A stretch of 64,000 nucleotides of DNA from contig CANKTH010000010.1 of assembly GCA_947486185.1 (NCBI GenBank), positions 1 to 64,000 of the forward strand, read 5' to 3'. Source of the stretch: Deltaproteobacteria bacterium. GTDB lineage: Bacteria; Myxococcota_A; UBA796; SXON01. Below the pieces are notes generated by a model that was not told the origin of the DNA, did no database searches, and saw only the letters and a list, made by a program, of their open reading frames with translations. Of this stretch, positions 34,138 through 43,366 are shown one piece after another. Each line of letters opens with the position of its first letter. Position 1 is the stretch's first letter. The translations under genes and the position numbers were made by a program.

Positions 34138-35373
34138 ATGCCGCCGTCTTCCGCCTCGGGCGCCGTCCCCTCACGTACACCCGCAGGGTGGGCCGTGCCG
34201 CCGGCGGCGGGGACCCATGAAGGGTTGGACCGTCTCGACCTTGCGTTGTTCGCGGACAATCCGGCGTGGGACGCAGTTCGAGGCGCTTACGACGTGAGCT
34301 GGGCGCGCCTACGGGAAGAACGGCTGGCCCGGCGCGTTGAGGCAGAGGTCGGCTCCGCGCCCGACCGTCCGACCCCCGCGCGTGGCGGGTCGTGGCGGCG
34401 CGCACGTGTGCTTCTGGGGGTGTTGATCCTCCTCGTGCTCACGCCGGCGTTGACGTCCGCGGCCGGCCCGAGCGTCGTGGCCCTGTCGGCGCGGAACGCG
34501 CTGGTGCTGATCCCGCTGCTGTTCGCCTATCCCGTGTATCGGCTGTCTCTGGCGCTGTGCGCGCGCGGGCCGGCGGCGGGCCCGCGTCGTCGTCGCTTCG
34601 ACCGCCTGGGCGCGGTGGGCGCGGTGAGCGCGGCTTTGGCGCTTGTGTGGGGCGTCGCGCTCGGACTGGTCGGGCTGTTCGGGGCGATGCCCGGGGTGAT
34701 CTTTGCGCTCGGAGGCTCCGTGATCGGCGTGGAGCATGCTTCTCGGGCGCTGCGGGCCGCCCGTGAAGGGCGGCGGGAGCGCCATCGTGAAGCGCTCCGT
34801 CGTTCGTCTGGCTTGGAGGTGGACGCCCAGCTCCGCACCGAGGAATTCGAGTTTTTATCTACGTTCATGCGGCACCGGCTTCATGAGGTGGTGGACGGCT
34901 GCGCGCGGCAGGTCCGCGAGCAGGAGGCCACAGCGGCGCGCTCCCTCGCCCACATCGACGCGACGATCGTGGAGGCGGCGCGCCTCGCCCAGGAGCCGGA
35001 GCGCACCCGTGCCGACCTGGAGGCTCGTGCCGCGTCGGCCCGCGCCGACCTGACGTCACGTATCCAACGTGCCCGTGAGCTCCAGGAGCGCGCATGGGCG
35101 GTGGAGGCCGCGGTTCGGGAGCGCTTTCTCTCGATCCGTGCGCTCAAGGAGCGCCATGAGCGAGAGGAGGCGGCCGCCGCGGCCCGACACGCCGCGTTGG
35201 CCGCGATCGCCGCCGCCTCACGTACGGCAGTGGAGGTCGAGGCGCGGCTGGATCTCCACACCGAACAGCTCGAAGCCGAGGTGCGGGGGCTCCTCGGCCT
35301 CTTCCGGGACCGCCGCGCGGCGCTGGCCGCCTCGGCGGAGGTCGGCGTGATCGACGCCCTGCAGGTCCGGTGA
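34138..35373 (+). CDS. Membrane protein with long coiled coil
   Basis: 411 residues from the ATG at 34138. Three hydrophobic segments near residues 90-220: VLLGVLILLVLTPALT, ALVLIPLLFAYPVYR, and a long segment VGAVSAALALVWGVALG with LVGLFGAMPGVIFALGG. After that about 190 residues of charged helix rich in Ala/Arg/Glu form coiled coil (HIDATIVEAARLAQEPERT, ALKERHEREEAAAA). There are no catalytic motifs. It is divergent from the kinase gene with 92 bases between starts and may be its partner, which is inference only. Convergent with the M14 peptidase gene, leaving only 3 bases. Confidence 0.7.
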   Translation: MPPSSASGAVPSRTPAGWAVPPAAGTHEGLDRLDLALFADNPAWDAVRGAYDVSWARLREERLARRVEAEVGSAPDRPTPARGGSWRRARVLLGVLILLVLTPALTSAAGPSVVALSARNALVLIPLLFAYPVYRLSLALCARGPAAGPRRRRFDRLGAVGAVSAALALVWGVALGLVGLFGAMPGVIFALGGSVIGVEHASRALRAAREGRRERHREALRRSSGLEVDAQLRTEEFEFLSTFMRHRLHEVVDGCARQVREQEATAARSLAHIDATIVEAARLAQEPERTRADLEARAASARADLTSRIQRARELQERAWAVEAAVRERFLSIRALKERHEREEAAAAARHAALAAIAAASRTAVEVEARLDLHTEQLEAEVRGLLGLFRDRRAALAASAEVGVIDALQVR

Positions 35374-35376
35374 GCC

Positions 35377-37113
35377 TCAGCCCTCCCAGCTGAGCGCGCC
35401 CATGCGGCTGCCTTCGACCGTGACCCGGACCCTTCCTGGCCCGGTCAACATGAAGCGCTCACGTCTCTCGTGATGGTTGCCCGGCGAACGTGTATAAAAC
35501 ACGGAGTCGGTGCCCGAGCCCGGCCCGTGGAACCAACCGTCGAGGTGTCCGAGCTTCTTCCGCACGGGCCCCTCCACCCGAACGTCGCCCAGGGCCTCCA
35601 CATGGAGAGACACGCCGTCGTTCCACGGGATTTTGTCGGCTTCCCTGAGGATGCGGGTGCCGAGGGCGCCCTCGTTCCGCACCATCACGTCCACGAGCGA
35701 GACATCGGGGGACAGCGTCTGGCGGCTCACGGTGAGCGTCAGCGAGGGCGCGAGCGACGCGACCCGGAGCAGCGAGAGGGTCTGGTCGGCGCAGATCCGG
35801 GGCAGTCGGTCGAGCGGGGGGTTGGTCACGCCAAAGCGTAAGTCCAAACCGCCTATCTCGACATCGCCGACCTGCGGGTGCGTGAAGGGGATCCAGGGCT
35901 GGAACACGCGGCCGCCGTTGTGCTCCCGGTCCCACCGGGCGAGCGCGAGCGCGCCGTCGCGACCGAGCTCGAAGTAGTGATCGACAAACCGTGCGGGTTT
36001 GCTCCGCCCAAGCTGGGCAAACAGGTCCCAGAGCTCGCACACGTAGGCGATACAGCCTCGTTGCCGGTGAGCGTACTCCACCAGGTCCCCCCGCAGCGGT
36101 TTTTCGGGCTCATAGGTGAATTCTGCGAACCCGGACACCATCGGGTAGCCCGTGATCCGTTGGGCGTCGGCGCCTATCCAACGGAAGAGCGAGAGATCGG
36201 CGGCGTTCATCTTGTGGTCGGGGCCGTCGCCAGGCGGGCGGATGAAACAGCCTCCGAACGTATGAAGGTTCAACCACAGAAAAATCTCCGGGTGCGCGTC
36301 CGCGAAGCGGATGATCGCCGTCGCCTCGGGCGTCGAGCCTGCCCAGGCGCCTGCTCCGAGCTGCTCGGGCTCCGGGCGCCAATCGTAAGGGAAGTTGCGG
36401 TTGAGGTCGGTGGCGGTGTCGCAGAGGTACCCGGGATCCGGTACGGTGAAGCCGTCAAAGTCTTCGATCCGCCCCTCTGGCCACAGCTTGTACGCGGGCC
36501 CGTGATCGTCGGGGCCGCGGAGCACCATCAGACCCGGGTGCTCGGGGTGCTCAACAAACTCGCCGCCAGGGTCCTTTTTTCGCATGACCAGCGCCCGCCT
36601 GTCGCCGTCCAGGTCGGCGCCCAACCACCGAGGACGGTTCTTGCCGGTCCGCGCGTCCCGCGGCACTGAGCGGACATAACGCCCGCGTTTGAGCACCTCT
36701 TCGGCGCCGTCGGGGGAGATTCGGGGCATGATGAAGTATCGCGGGCCCTCGAGTCGGCTCCGTACCGGGTCCTCGATGCCGCTCACCGGCTCGCCGAGCA
36801 GCACCGCGAGCACGGTCTCCGCGATCGCCAACGCCACCGCCGACCCGCAGAGCTCGCTCGCGTGCATGTTGCCGTCGACCCACACGCTGGGACGCGCGCG
36901 GTCTGGTTCATGTCCAACGATGAGCAAGCTCAAATCACGCCCCTCGGGTGTGGTCCCGAGGGAGACGAGCCTCACGAGATCGGGGAAAGCTTCGGCCCAG
37001 CGCCGGAGCTGGGCCTGGATCTCCTCGTGGTCGAACCAGCGCTCCCGGAAGCCGAGGTAGCACCTCTTCAGGAGGCCAGGTGGGGGGCTGGTGGCGGATT
37101 GCGTCTGGCTCAA
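35377..37113 (-). CDS. M14 zinc carboxypeptidase
   Basis: 578 residues from a TTG at 37113 (no ATG or GTG upstream in frame; start somewhat uncertain). The metal site is complete: NMHASELCG gives His84 and Glu87, FLWLNLHTFGGCF gives the third His, and AYVCELWDLF supplies the catalytic Glu; a DLNRNFPYDW motif gives the substrate-binding Asn-Arg. There is no signal peptide, so it acts in the cytoplasm or is released. After the catalytic domain about 170 residues are beta-rich. It is the last of three same-strand peptidase genes, 58 bases after the M3 gene. Confidence 0.9.
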   Translation of the reverse strand: MSQTQSATSPPPGLLKRCYLGFRERWFDHEEIQAQLRRWAEAFPDLVRLVSLGTTPEGRDLSLLIVGHEPDRARPSVWVDGNMHASELCGSAVALAIAETVLAVLLGEPVSGIEDPVRSRLEGPRYFIMPRISPDGAEEVLKRGRYVRSVPRDARTGKNRPRWLGADLDGDRRALVMRKKDPGGEFVEHPEHPGLMVLRGPDDHGPAYKLWPEGRIEDFDGFTVPDPGYLCDTATDLNRNFPYDWRPEPEQLGAGAWAGSTPEATAIIRFADAHPEIFLWLNLHTFGGCFIRPPGDGPDHKMNAADLSLFRWIGADAQRITGYPMVSGFAEFTYEPEKPLRGDLVEYAHRQRGCIAYVCELWDLFAQLGRSKPARFVDHYFELGRDGALALARWDREHNGGRVFQPWIPFTHPQVGDVEIGGLDLRFGVTNPPLDRLPRICADQTLSLLRVASLAPSLTLTVSRQTLSPDVSLVDVMVRNEGALGTRILREADKIPWNDGVSLHVEALGDVRVEGPVRKKLGHLDGWFHGPGSGTDSVFYTRSPGNHHERRERFMLTGPGRVRVTVEGSRMGALSWEG

Positions 37114-37171
37114 GGAGGCACTCGGGGGAGCGCGGGCGTTAAGGGCTCCGCGCGCCTACGGCACGGGTCGC

Positions 37172-38968
37172 TCAGCGCGCACGCCGGGCCAGGATGGTCT
37201 CGACCTCCGACATCAGGCGCTCCATCCGCCGGCCGATCGCCTGGTACGGCGCCGGGCTGGCCATGTCGACGCCCGCAGTGTTGAGCAGGATATAAGGATC
37301 GTCCGAGCCGCCCGCGCGGAGCAAATCGAGATAACGCTGTTGGGCCCCTGCTTCTCCCGCCAGAACCCGCTCCGCGAGCAGGGAGGAGGCCGCGATCGAC
37401 GTGGCGTACTGATACACGTAGAAGTTGTAGTAGAAATGGGGGATATAGGCCCACTCGATCGCCCACGCCGGCTCCATCCGGGTGACACCCTCGGCGACCC
37501 CATAGTAGCGGTTGACGATGTCCAGGTAGGTGGCCGACAGCCCGCTGCCGGTGAGCGGCTCGCCCTTTTCGACCTGCTGGTGGATCTTGAGCTCGAACTC
37601 CGCCAATTGCGCCTGGCGGAAATAGGTGGTGCGGAGGCCTTCGAGCGCGTTGCCCAGATAGAAGAGTCGCTCGTCGTCGTCCTTGGCATGTTTGAGCATG
37701 TGGTCGATGAGCAGCGCCTCGGCCCCGGTAGACGCGATCTCCGCGATGAAGGTGGCATAGTCCGCGGTGGGATAGGGCTGGGACTTGGATGACAGCGCGC
37801 TGTGGACCGCGTGCCCGAACTCGTGGGCGAGGGTCGTGACCGACTCATAGTCACTGTTGAAGTTCATCAATACGTAGGGGTGTACGTCGTAGGCGGCGCC
37901 GTTCATGTAGGCCCCCGCCGTCTTCCCGGGTTTGGGGTAGGCATCCATCCAACGTTCGGCAAAACCCTGCTTCAACGCTCCGACATAGGCGTCTCCCAGC
38001 GGCGCCGCCGAGACGACCGCCAGCGACTCGGCCTCGGCGAGCGTCCAGCGCCGATCCCCGGTGACCAGGGGCACGTAGAGGTCGGAGTACGCCGGCTTTT
38101 CGATGCCGATCATCCGGGCACGCAGCTTGAGGTAACGGTGCAGGATCGGGAGCTGCCGGTTGGTCTCGGCGACGAGGGTGTCGTAGATCGCCGGCGGCAA
38201 ATGGTCGCTGTCCATCGCGGCCGCGACGCTCGAGGGGTAGGCTCGAGTGCGGGCGACGATCCAGTGGCCCTGGATCGTGGCGGCGAGGTTGGTGCCCAGG
38301 GTCTCCTCGAACTGAGCCAGGGCGCCAAAAAAGCGGTTGAACACCTCGGTACGCACGCCGGCGTCCGAGTCCGCCCGATGGAGGGTGTAGGCCGAAGGAT
38401 CCATTCGCACGGTGGCGCCGCGAATGGTGAGCTCGGGCCAGGGGAGCTCGGCGTTCTTGAAGACGCCGTACACCTCGCCCGGCGCCATGAACATCGGCGA
38501 CATCGAGGCGAGCAACGACTCACGCTCGGGGTCGAGGGTGTGGGCCGCGTCGGTCAGCGTGTTGCGCAGGTAGGCCCGGTAGGGTGCCATCGATGGGCGG
38601 GCGGCGGCCTTGTTGACCTTCTTGGCCCCGAGGCTGAGGATCTCGGGCTCGAAGAAGGACGCGACTTCATAAAAGCGGCTGTCCAGCAGGTTTGCACGCG
38701 CGTTCCGACCGCGCCAGACGTCGTCCCGCGTGTCTACGTCCGAGCCAAGGCTGGCCCAGATCTCGGCCCGGTAGAGCTGACGTTGGAGGTCGAATCTGAG
38801 CGTCAGGCACGACTCCAGCTCCTTCCTGAGTTGACCTTCGCACCCCTCCAGCTCGGGGAGGCGCGCCTCCACCGCGGCAAGGTCTGCCTCCCAAGCGGCT
38901 TCATTCGCGTAGAGGTCCGCGAGGTTCCAGGTGCCGTCCTGAGCGACGGCGAGGCTGATCCACCACAT
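37172..38968 (-). CDS. M3-family oligoendopeptidase (PepF-like), probably exported
   Basis: 598 residues from the ATG at 38968 with AAGGAG upstream. The zinc site is His382-Glu383-x-x-His386 in HEFGHAVHS and Glu410 in FIAEIAS, as in oligopeptidase F. YVYQYATSIAASS near residue 530 is another typical PepF block. The N-terminus is MWWISLAVAQDG, which resembles a very short signal with an Ala-x-Ala site, so the enzyme may be periplasmic. Length suits PepF. It lies between the M20 (24 bases upstream) and M14 genes. Confidence 0.92.
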   Translation of the reverse strand: MWWISLAVAQDGTWNLADLYANEAAWEADLAAVEARLPELEGCEGQLRKELESCLTLRFDLQRQLYRAEIWASLGSDVDTRDDVWRGRNARANLLDSRFYEVASFFEPEILSLGAKKVNKAAARPSMAPYRAYLRNTLTDAAHTLDPERESLLASMSPMFMAPGEVYGVFKNAELPWPELTIRGATVRMDPSAYTLHRADSDAGVRTEVFNRFFGALAQFEETLGTNLAATIQGHWIVARTRAYPSSVAAAMDSDHLPPAIYDTLVAETNRQLPILHRYLKLRARMIGIEKPAYSDLYVPLVTGDRRWTLAEAESLAVVSAAPLGDAYVGALKQGFAERWMDAYPKPGKTAGAYMNGAAYDVHPYVLMNFNSDYESVTTLAHEFGHAVHSALSSKSQPYPTADYATFIAEIASTGAEALLIDHMLKHAKDDDERLFYLGNALEGLRTTYFRQAQLAEFELKIHQQVEKGEPLTGSGLSATYLDIVNRYYGVAEGVTRMEPAWAIEWAYIPHFYYNFYVYQYATSIAASSLLAERVLAGEAGAQQRYLDLLRAGGSDDPYILLNTAGVDMASPAPYQAIGRRMERLMSEVETILARRAR

Positions 38969-38992
38969 GAGAGGCTCCTTGAGCGGCGAGGT

Positions 38993-40396
38993 TCAGTTGG
39001 ATCGGGTGAGGCCGGGCGTGTCCGCGAGCTCGCCGTAGAGGTGGACGTTGGCCAGGACTGTCCGGGTGTAGACGCCGACATGCAGGCTCTCGTTGGGGCC
39101 GTGGGCGGTGGTCTCCGGATCGATGACCCCGTTGAGGATGAGCGGGAGCGACGAGAACCGTTTCCCGAACATCGCTACGAAGGGGATGGAGCCGCCGACC
39201 CCCACACGGAGCGGCGGCCGACCCCACGCGCGGGTGTACGCACGATCCACGGCCTCAAAGGCGGGCCCTGACGGCTGATAGATCCACGCGCCCGACTCCT
39301 GGTCCGAGATGCTCAGGCTCACCGCGCAGCCTCCGGGTGGGTCGGCGAGCAGCACCTCGCGGAAGACGGTCTTGAGCTCCTCGTCGGTCTGGCCGGGCGC
39401 GACGCGGATCGACAGGATCGCGCTGGCCTCGGCCCTCAAGGCATTCTTTTTACGATCGAGGCCCGGGAGCGTGGTCGCCACGACGGTGACGGCCGGCTGC
39501 CACCACATATGTTCGGCCGCCGGGCAGCCCCTCTCGGGCAGCGGGGCGACGCCTTCCAGGAGGTGGGCGCCCCGGCGGATGCTCTCGTCGTTCAGCGGTA
39601 CGTGTCGCGCGCCCTCTCTCCAGCTATCAGGCACGGAATTCCGCGGGCGGATCAGGCGGCCGTCGGCGTCGACGAGGCGGGCCACCAGCGCCATGAGCGC
39701 GGTGCACACGTCGGGCACCATGCCGCCCCAGAGCCCCGAGTGGGCGTCGGCTTCGAGCGCCTTGACCGTCAAGGTGGCCTCGAGCAGACCGCGCAGCGAC
39801 ACCGTGATGCCGGGCACGTCCACCGCGGGGTTCTCGCAGTCGGTGAGCACCATGACGTCCGCGGCGAAGGCCTCGGGGTAGGTGTCCATATAACGTTCCA
39901 GGTTGGGGCTACCGATCTCCTCCTCGCCTTCGATGAGGAGCCGGACGTTCACCGGCAACGCCCCGGTCTCGTCGAACCAGGCGCGGATCGCGACCAGATG
40001 GCTGACCCAACCGCCCATGTCGTCGGCGGAGCCGCGGGCGTAGAGCCGGTCACCGATTCGGGTAGCTTCGTGTGGCGGCGTACGCCAGGTTTCACCTTTT
40101 ACGGGTTGAAGGTCCATATGCCCGTAGATGAGCACGGTAGGCTTGTCGGGACCGGCGCCGAGCCACTCGGCGGCGACGGCGGGCAGCGCGCCGGGGAGCT
40201 GCAGGACCCGGACGTTGTGCAGCCCCAGCCGGTCGAGGTCGGCGGCGATGCGTGCGGCGAGAGCGGCGACGTCCCCGGCGTGGGCGGGGTCACAGGAGAT
40301 CGCGGGAAAACGAAGGTACTCAGCGAGCCGTTCGAGGGAGGGCTCGACGTCGGCGAGCGCCCTCTCGGCGGCACGTTCGGCTACGGTGGCGGTCAT
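38993..40396 (-). CDS. M20-family metallopeptidase
   Basis: 467 residues from the ATG at 40396, preceded by TGGAG at good spacing; a 69-codon extension upstream is antisense to the GT2 gene and rejected. VLIYGHMDLQPV supplies the first His and Asp ligands, GSADDMGGW the bridging Asp, LLIEGEEEIGS the catalytic Glu pair, and DAHSGLWGG the dimerisation-domain His. The family covers carnosinase-like dipeptidases and amidohydrolases. No signal peptide, so cytoplasmic. It is the first gene of the three-peptidase set and is divergent from the GT2 gene with 85 bases between the starts. Confidence 0.92.
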   Translation of the reverse strand: MTATVAERAAERALADVEPSLERLAEYLRFPAISCDPAHAGDVAALAARIAADLDRLGLHNVRVLQLPGALPAVAAEWLGAGPDKPTVLIYGHMDLQPVKGETWRTPPHEATRIGDRLYARGSADDMGGWVSHLVAIRAWFDETGALPVNVRLLIEGEEEIGSPNLERYMDTYPEAFAADVMVLTDCENPAVDVPGITVSLRGLLEATLTVKALEADAHSGLWGGMVPDVCTALMALVARLVDADGRLIRPRNSVPDSWREGARHVPLNDESIRRGAHLLEGVAPLPERGCPAAEHMWWQPAVTVVATTLPGLDRKKNALRAEASAILSIRVAPGQTDEELKTVFREVLLADPPGGCAVSLSISDQESGAWIYQPSGPAFEAVDRAYTRAWGRPPLRVGVGGSIPFVAMFGKRFSSLPLILNGVIDPETTAHGPNESLHVGVYTRTVLANVHLYGELADTPGLTRSN

Positions 40397-40481
40397 CGGG
40401 ACTCCAGCGTTGCGGCGTAGCCTGTCGTCGACCGCGCCGCAGCGGGGCTCGGCGCCTGCGTCAACACGATAGTCGGCTCGG

Positions 40482-41264
40482 GTGTGCCCGCTCAGCGTCA
40501 CGATCATCTGCGTCAACGAAGCCGACCGAATCGGGGCCGCGCTGCGATCCGTAGCTTTTGCTGCGGAGATCGTGGTGGTGGACTCGGGTTCGACCGACGG
40601 CACGGTCGCGCTCGCCCGTCAGTTGGGCGCTCGGGTGGTGGAGACCGACTGGCCCGGTCACGTCGTGCAGAAAAATCGGGCTTGGGCGCTGGCGACGCAG
40701 CCGTGGGTGCTGTCGATCGACGCCGACGAGGCGCTGAGCCCGGCGCTGGCGGTGGCGCTCGAGGCGGCGCTGGGGCAGGCGGCTGACGATGTAGGGGGCT
40801 TCGAGATCCTGCGGGTGAACCACTACCTCGGTCGTAAGGTTCGAGGTGGCGTTTTTGGCCCCGCGTGGCACCCCCGGCTGGCGCGGCGGGACGCGGCGCG
40901 CTGGGCAGGTGAAGATCCCCACGATCGCCTGGAGATTCGGGGCCGGATCGGCCGACTCCAAGGTGAGCTTGACCACACGCCATACCGGCACGGCGGCGAG
41001 CACCTCGACACCATCCACCGATACAGCCAACGTTTTGTGGAGGTCAGCCTCGCTCGAGGTCGGCGCGCCTATTGGTACGACGTGTGCCTCCGGCCGCTGG
41101 GTCACCTGGTGGTGGCGTGGATCCTCCGCGGTGGTCTTCGCGACGGAGTCTTGGGTGTAACCCTGGGTTTCTTGGGCGCGGCGCACGTGGCGCTCAAGTG
41201 GGGCCGCCTGTATGACGCGCAGCAAGCGGCGGGCCCCTCCGCCGCGGAGCCGATCAGTCGCTGA
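40482..41264 (+). CDS. Family 2 glycosyltransferase (WaaE/KdtX-like)
   Basis: 260 residues from a GTG at 40482 (GTGTGCCCG). It starts with SVTIICVNEADRIGAALRS, has IVVVDSGSTDGT, then the DxD-type VLSIDADEALSP, and later LGRKVRGGVFGPAWHPRLAR. That arrangement resembles the WaaE/KdtX group that adds a hexose to the LPS inner core. The C-terminal 70 residues hold amphipathic or hydrophobic helices (LVVAWILRGGLRDGV) for membrane contact. The acceptor is unknown. It overlaps the convergent bifunctional-looking glycosyltransferase gene by 11 bases. Confidence 0.88.
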   Translation: MCPLSVTIICVNEADRIGAALRSVAFAAEIVVVDSGSTDGTVALARQLGARVVETDWPGHVVQKNRAWALATQPWVLSIDADEALSPALAVALEAALGQAADDVGGFEILRVNHYLGRKVRGGVFGPAWHPRLARRDAARWAGEDPHDRLEIRGRIGRLQGELDHTPYRHGGEHLDTIHRYSQRFVEVSLARGRRAYWYDVCLRPLGHLVVAWILRGGLRDGVLGVTLGFLGAAHVALKWGRLYDAQQAAGPSAAEPISR

Positions 41265-43302
41265 GGTGACGGTACGCGAGCAGGAGCCTTTTTCGGAGCG
41301 AGCGCCGGAGCCGGGCCGGGAGCCAGCGCCGGATCGCGCGTGCGAGCGGGCCCTCCGGACGAGCCTGATCCAGCGCCAGCGGCTGGAGCAGCTCGTGCTG
41401 CCCCTGCGCGAGCCTCAGTGTATCGGTGATACTTTCCGGCAGAAAGTGTAGATAGGGGCGGAGAATCCGTAGGAGGTTGAGCGTTCGGCCGGTGTGGCGA
41501 TTGACCCCGTCGGCGTTCTCCCGGCGCCAGAACAGCACCTCGGGCACCACCTGCACGTCCATTCCGCGCAAGGTGGCGTGGACCAGGAGCTCATAATCCT
41601 CGTAGCCCACGCCAAAATCTTCGGTGAACCCGCCGAGGGCCTCGAAGGCACTGCGCCGGAACAGGGCGTTGGTGTCGCCGATCCGGTTGTGGAACAGGCT
41701 CGGGGCGCTCGCGGGGCCGAGGGGCAACCACCGACCGATCCGCGGGGTGACGGAGTTCGGGGCCTGATCGCCGACAAAAAGGTCTGCCGGGCAGGTGAGC
41801 ACGTCTGCACCCGTGTGGAGCGCCGCGGCAACCAGCGTCGAGAGCTCGTGGGGGCAGGCGTAGTTGTCGTCGTCCATGAACAGGAAGAAGTCACCCTTCG
41901 CGAGCCTCGCCGCGTGATTTCGTGCGGCGCCCGGGTAGGACCGCTCCTGGCGCACCACGCGGCCTCCGCGGCCCGGGAGCCGGTCGGTCAGGGTGTCCAA
42001 GAGGGACAGGGCCGATTGAGACGCGCTGCCGTCATCTACAATCACAACTTCAAAGTTTGAATAATCCTGTTGCGACAGCGAGTCGAGCGCCTGCCGGAGG
42101 AGCGCGGGGCGCTCCCGGTGAGCGATACAGACGCTCACGAGCGGCGCGGGGGCGCCGTGGATCGGTGCGGAGCGGGTCGTCTCCCGCGGCGTGCTGGCCC
42201 AGGTCGCCCAGCGCTCGGCGGCGAGATTGGCGGAAGAGGCCGGCCGCGACGGGGTACCACCGTCGTCGAGCGCTCTGAGCAGGGCGGCCCGCAACGCCGC
42301 GGGCGCCGGGTCGACGAGCAGCGCAGACTGGAGCTCGGTCGCGACGAGCTCTCGTATTCCACCCCGATCCGCGGCGAGGAGCCGGCGCCCGCGCGCGATC
42401 ACGGCGACGACGAGCGGATCGACCACCGGATGGTCAGCGGGCAGCACCCACAAGCATCGCTCTTGTTCAAGGAGCGAAGCTGTATCTTCGGGTGCGATAC
42501 AGCGGGGCCGGCCGGGCCATGTATCACATGTTTCGAGGAGGCTGGCCTCAACCGAGCCGCGTTCGGTGACCACCCACACCGGCGGCAGCGCCCGCCCTGC
42601 GCCCGCGAGCGCCTCGAGCACCGCCCGGATCTTCTCGGCGCCGTCTCGTGACAGGCCGAAAAAGACCAGGTGGCTCGGAGGACCAGCGGCGCCGCCGGGG
42701 TCGGAGGCGATGGGGCTCTGCGGGGTGAGCGGCGGGAGGCGATCCAGGACGGCGGGTAGGCGCCAGCGGGCCGCGGCGAGGGCGTCGATACGTCCGCGGT
42801 CGGTGGTCCACGCACGGCGCGCGAGCCCGGCCGACGCGCGTTCGAGAAAACGTCGGTCGAGGCCGGCGGTGTAGGTCTCGAGTCGGGTCTCCAGCTCGGC
42901 CTCCAAGGGGCCTTCAAACCCGATACACAGTGATGTATCACGAAAGCCGGCGTTCTGGCTTTGGCACACCAGGCTGTAGTAGGCGTAGCCCCCGCTGCTG
43001 GGAAAGAACACGGTCTGGTAGTCGGCGGTGAGCAGGTATTGATACACGCGGTGTGAGCGCGCGGCGGGAAGGCCTGTGAGGTAACGAACCGGGGTTTCGG
43101 GGAGGCATATGACGGAGTCGTCCGGCGGGGGGCCCTCGACCCACAACACCTGGACCGCCACGCCGGCGGCGCGAAGGGCCTCGACCCGGGGCCAGAGGGC
43201 TGGGACATGGCTTTGGCCCAATACAAATACAGTACCAGGGCCCGGAGCGGCCCGCTGCCCGTTCGTTTCGGCACGGGGAGCGGCGTCGTCTCGGCGGACC
43301 AT
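41254..43302 (-). CDS. Two-domain glycosyltransferase (degenerate GT-B plus GT-A family 2)
   Basis: 682 residues from the ATG at 43302. Residues 1-345 look like a GT4/GT-B-like half (TVFVLGQSHVPALWPRVEAL, YQYLLTADYQTVFFPSSGGY, LVFFGLSRDGAEKIRAVLEA, IARGRRLLAADRGGIREL). Residues 350-640 are a canonical family 2 domain: VSVCIAHRERPALLRQALDS, VVIVDDGSASQSA, FLFMDDDNY as the DxD, and GGFTEDFGVGYEDYELLVHA with the ED base. It is probably cytosolic with C-terminal basic helices (RRSLRKRLL). The acceptor and sugar are unknown. Such bifunctional enzymes act in LPS, capsule or glycoprotein assembly. Confidence 0.85.
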   Translation of the reverse strand: MVRRDDAAPRAETNGQRAAPGPGTVFVLGQSHVPALWPRVEALRAAGVAVQVLWVEGPPPDDSVICLPETPVRYLTGLPAARSHRVYQYLLTADYQTVFFPSSGGYAYYSLVCQSQNAGFRDTSLCIGFEGPLEAELETRLETYTAGLDRRFLERASAGLARRAWTTDRGRIDALAAARWRLPAVLDRLPPLTPQSPIASDPGGAAGPPSHLVFFGLSRDGAEKIRAVLEALAGAGRALPPVWVVTERGSVEASLLETCDTWPGRPRCIAPEDTASLLEQERCLWVLPADHPVVDPLVVAVIARGRRLLAADRGGIRELVATELQSALLVDPAPAALRAALLRALDDGGTPSRPASSANLAAERWATWASTPRETTRSAPIHGAPAPLVSVCIAHRERPALLRQALDSLSQQDYSNFEVVIVDDGSASQSALSLLDTLTDRLPGRGGRVVRQERSYPGAARNHAARLAKGDFFLFMDDDNYACPHELSTLVAAALHTGADVLTCPADLFVGDQAPNSVTPRIGRWLPLGPASAPSLFHNRIGDTNALFRRSAFEALGGFTEDFGVGYEDYELLVHATLRGMDVQVVPEVLFWRRENADGVNRHTGRTLNLLRILRPYLHFLPESITDTLRLAQGQHELLQPLALDQARPEGPLARAIRRWLPARLRRSLRKRLLLAYRHLSD

Positions 43303-43366
43303 GCTCAGGCGCGCGACAGCGGGATAGTTCGGGGCACGGCACTACGTACCGTGAAGGCTTCGGCCT

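Noticed and set aside
32225-34405. Long N-terminal extension of the kinase
   Set aside because: The extra 120 codons are antisense to the start of the divergent gene.
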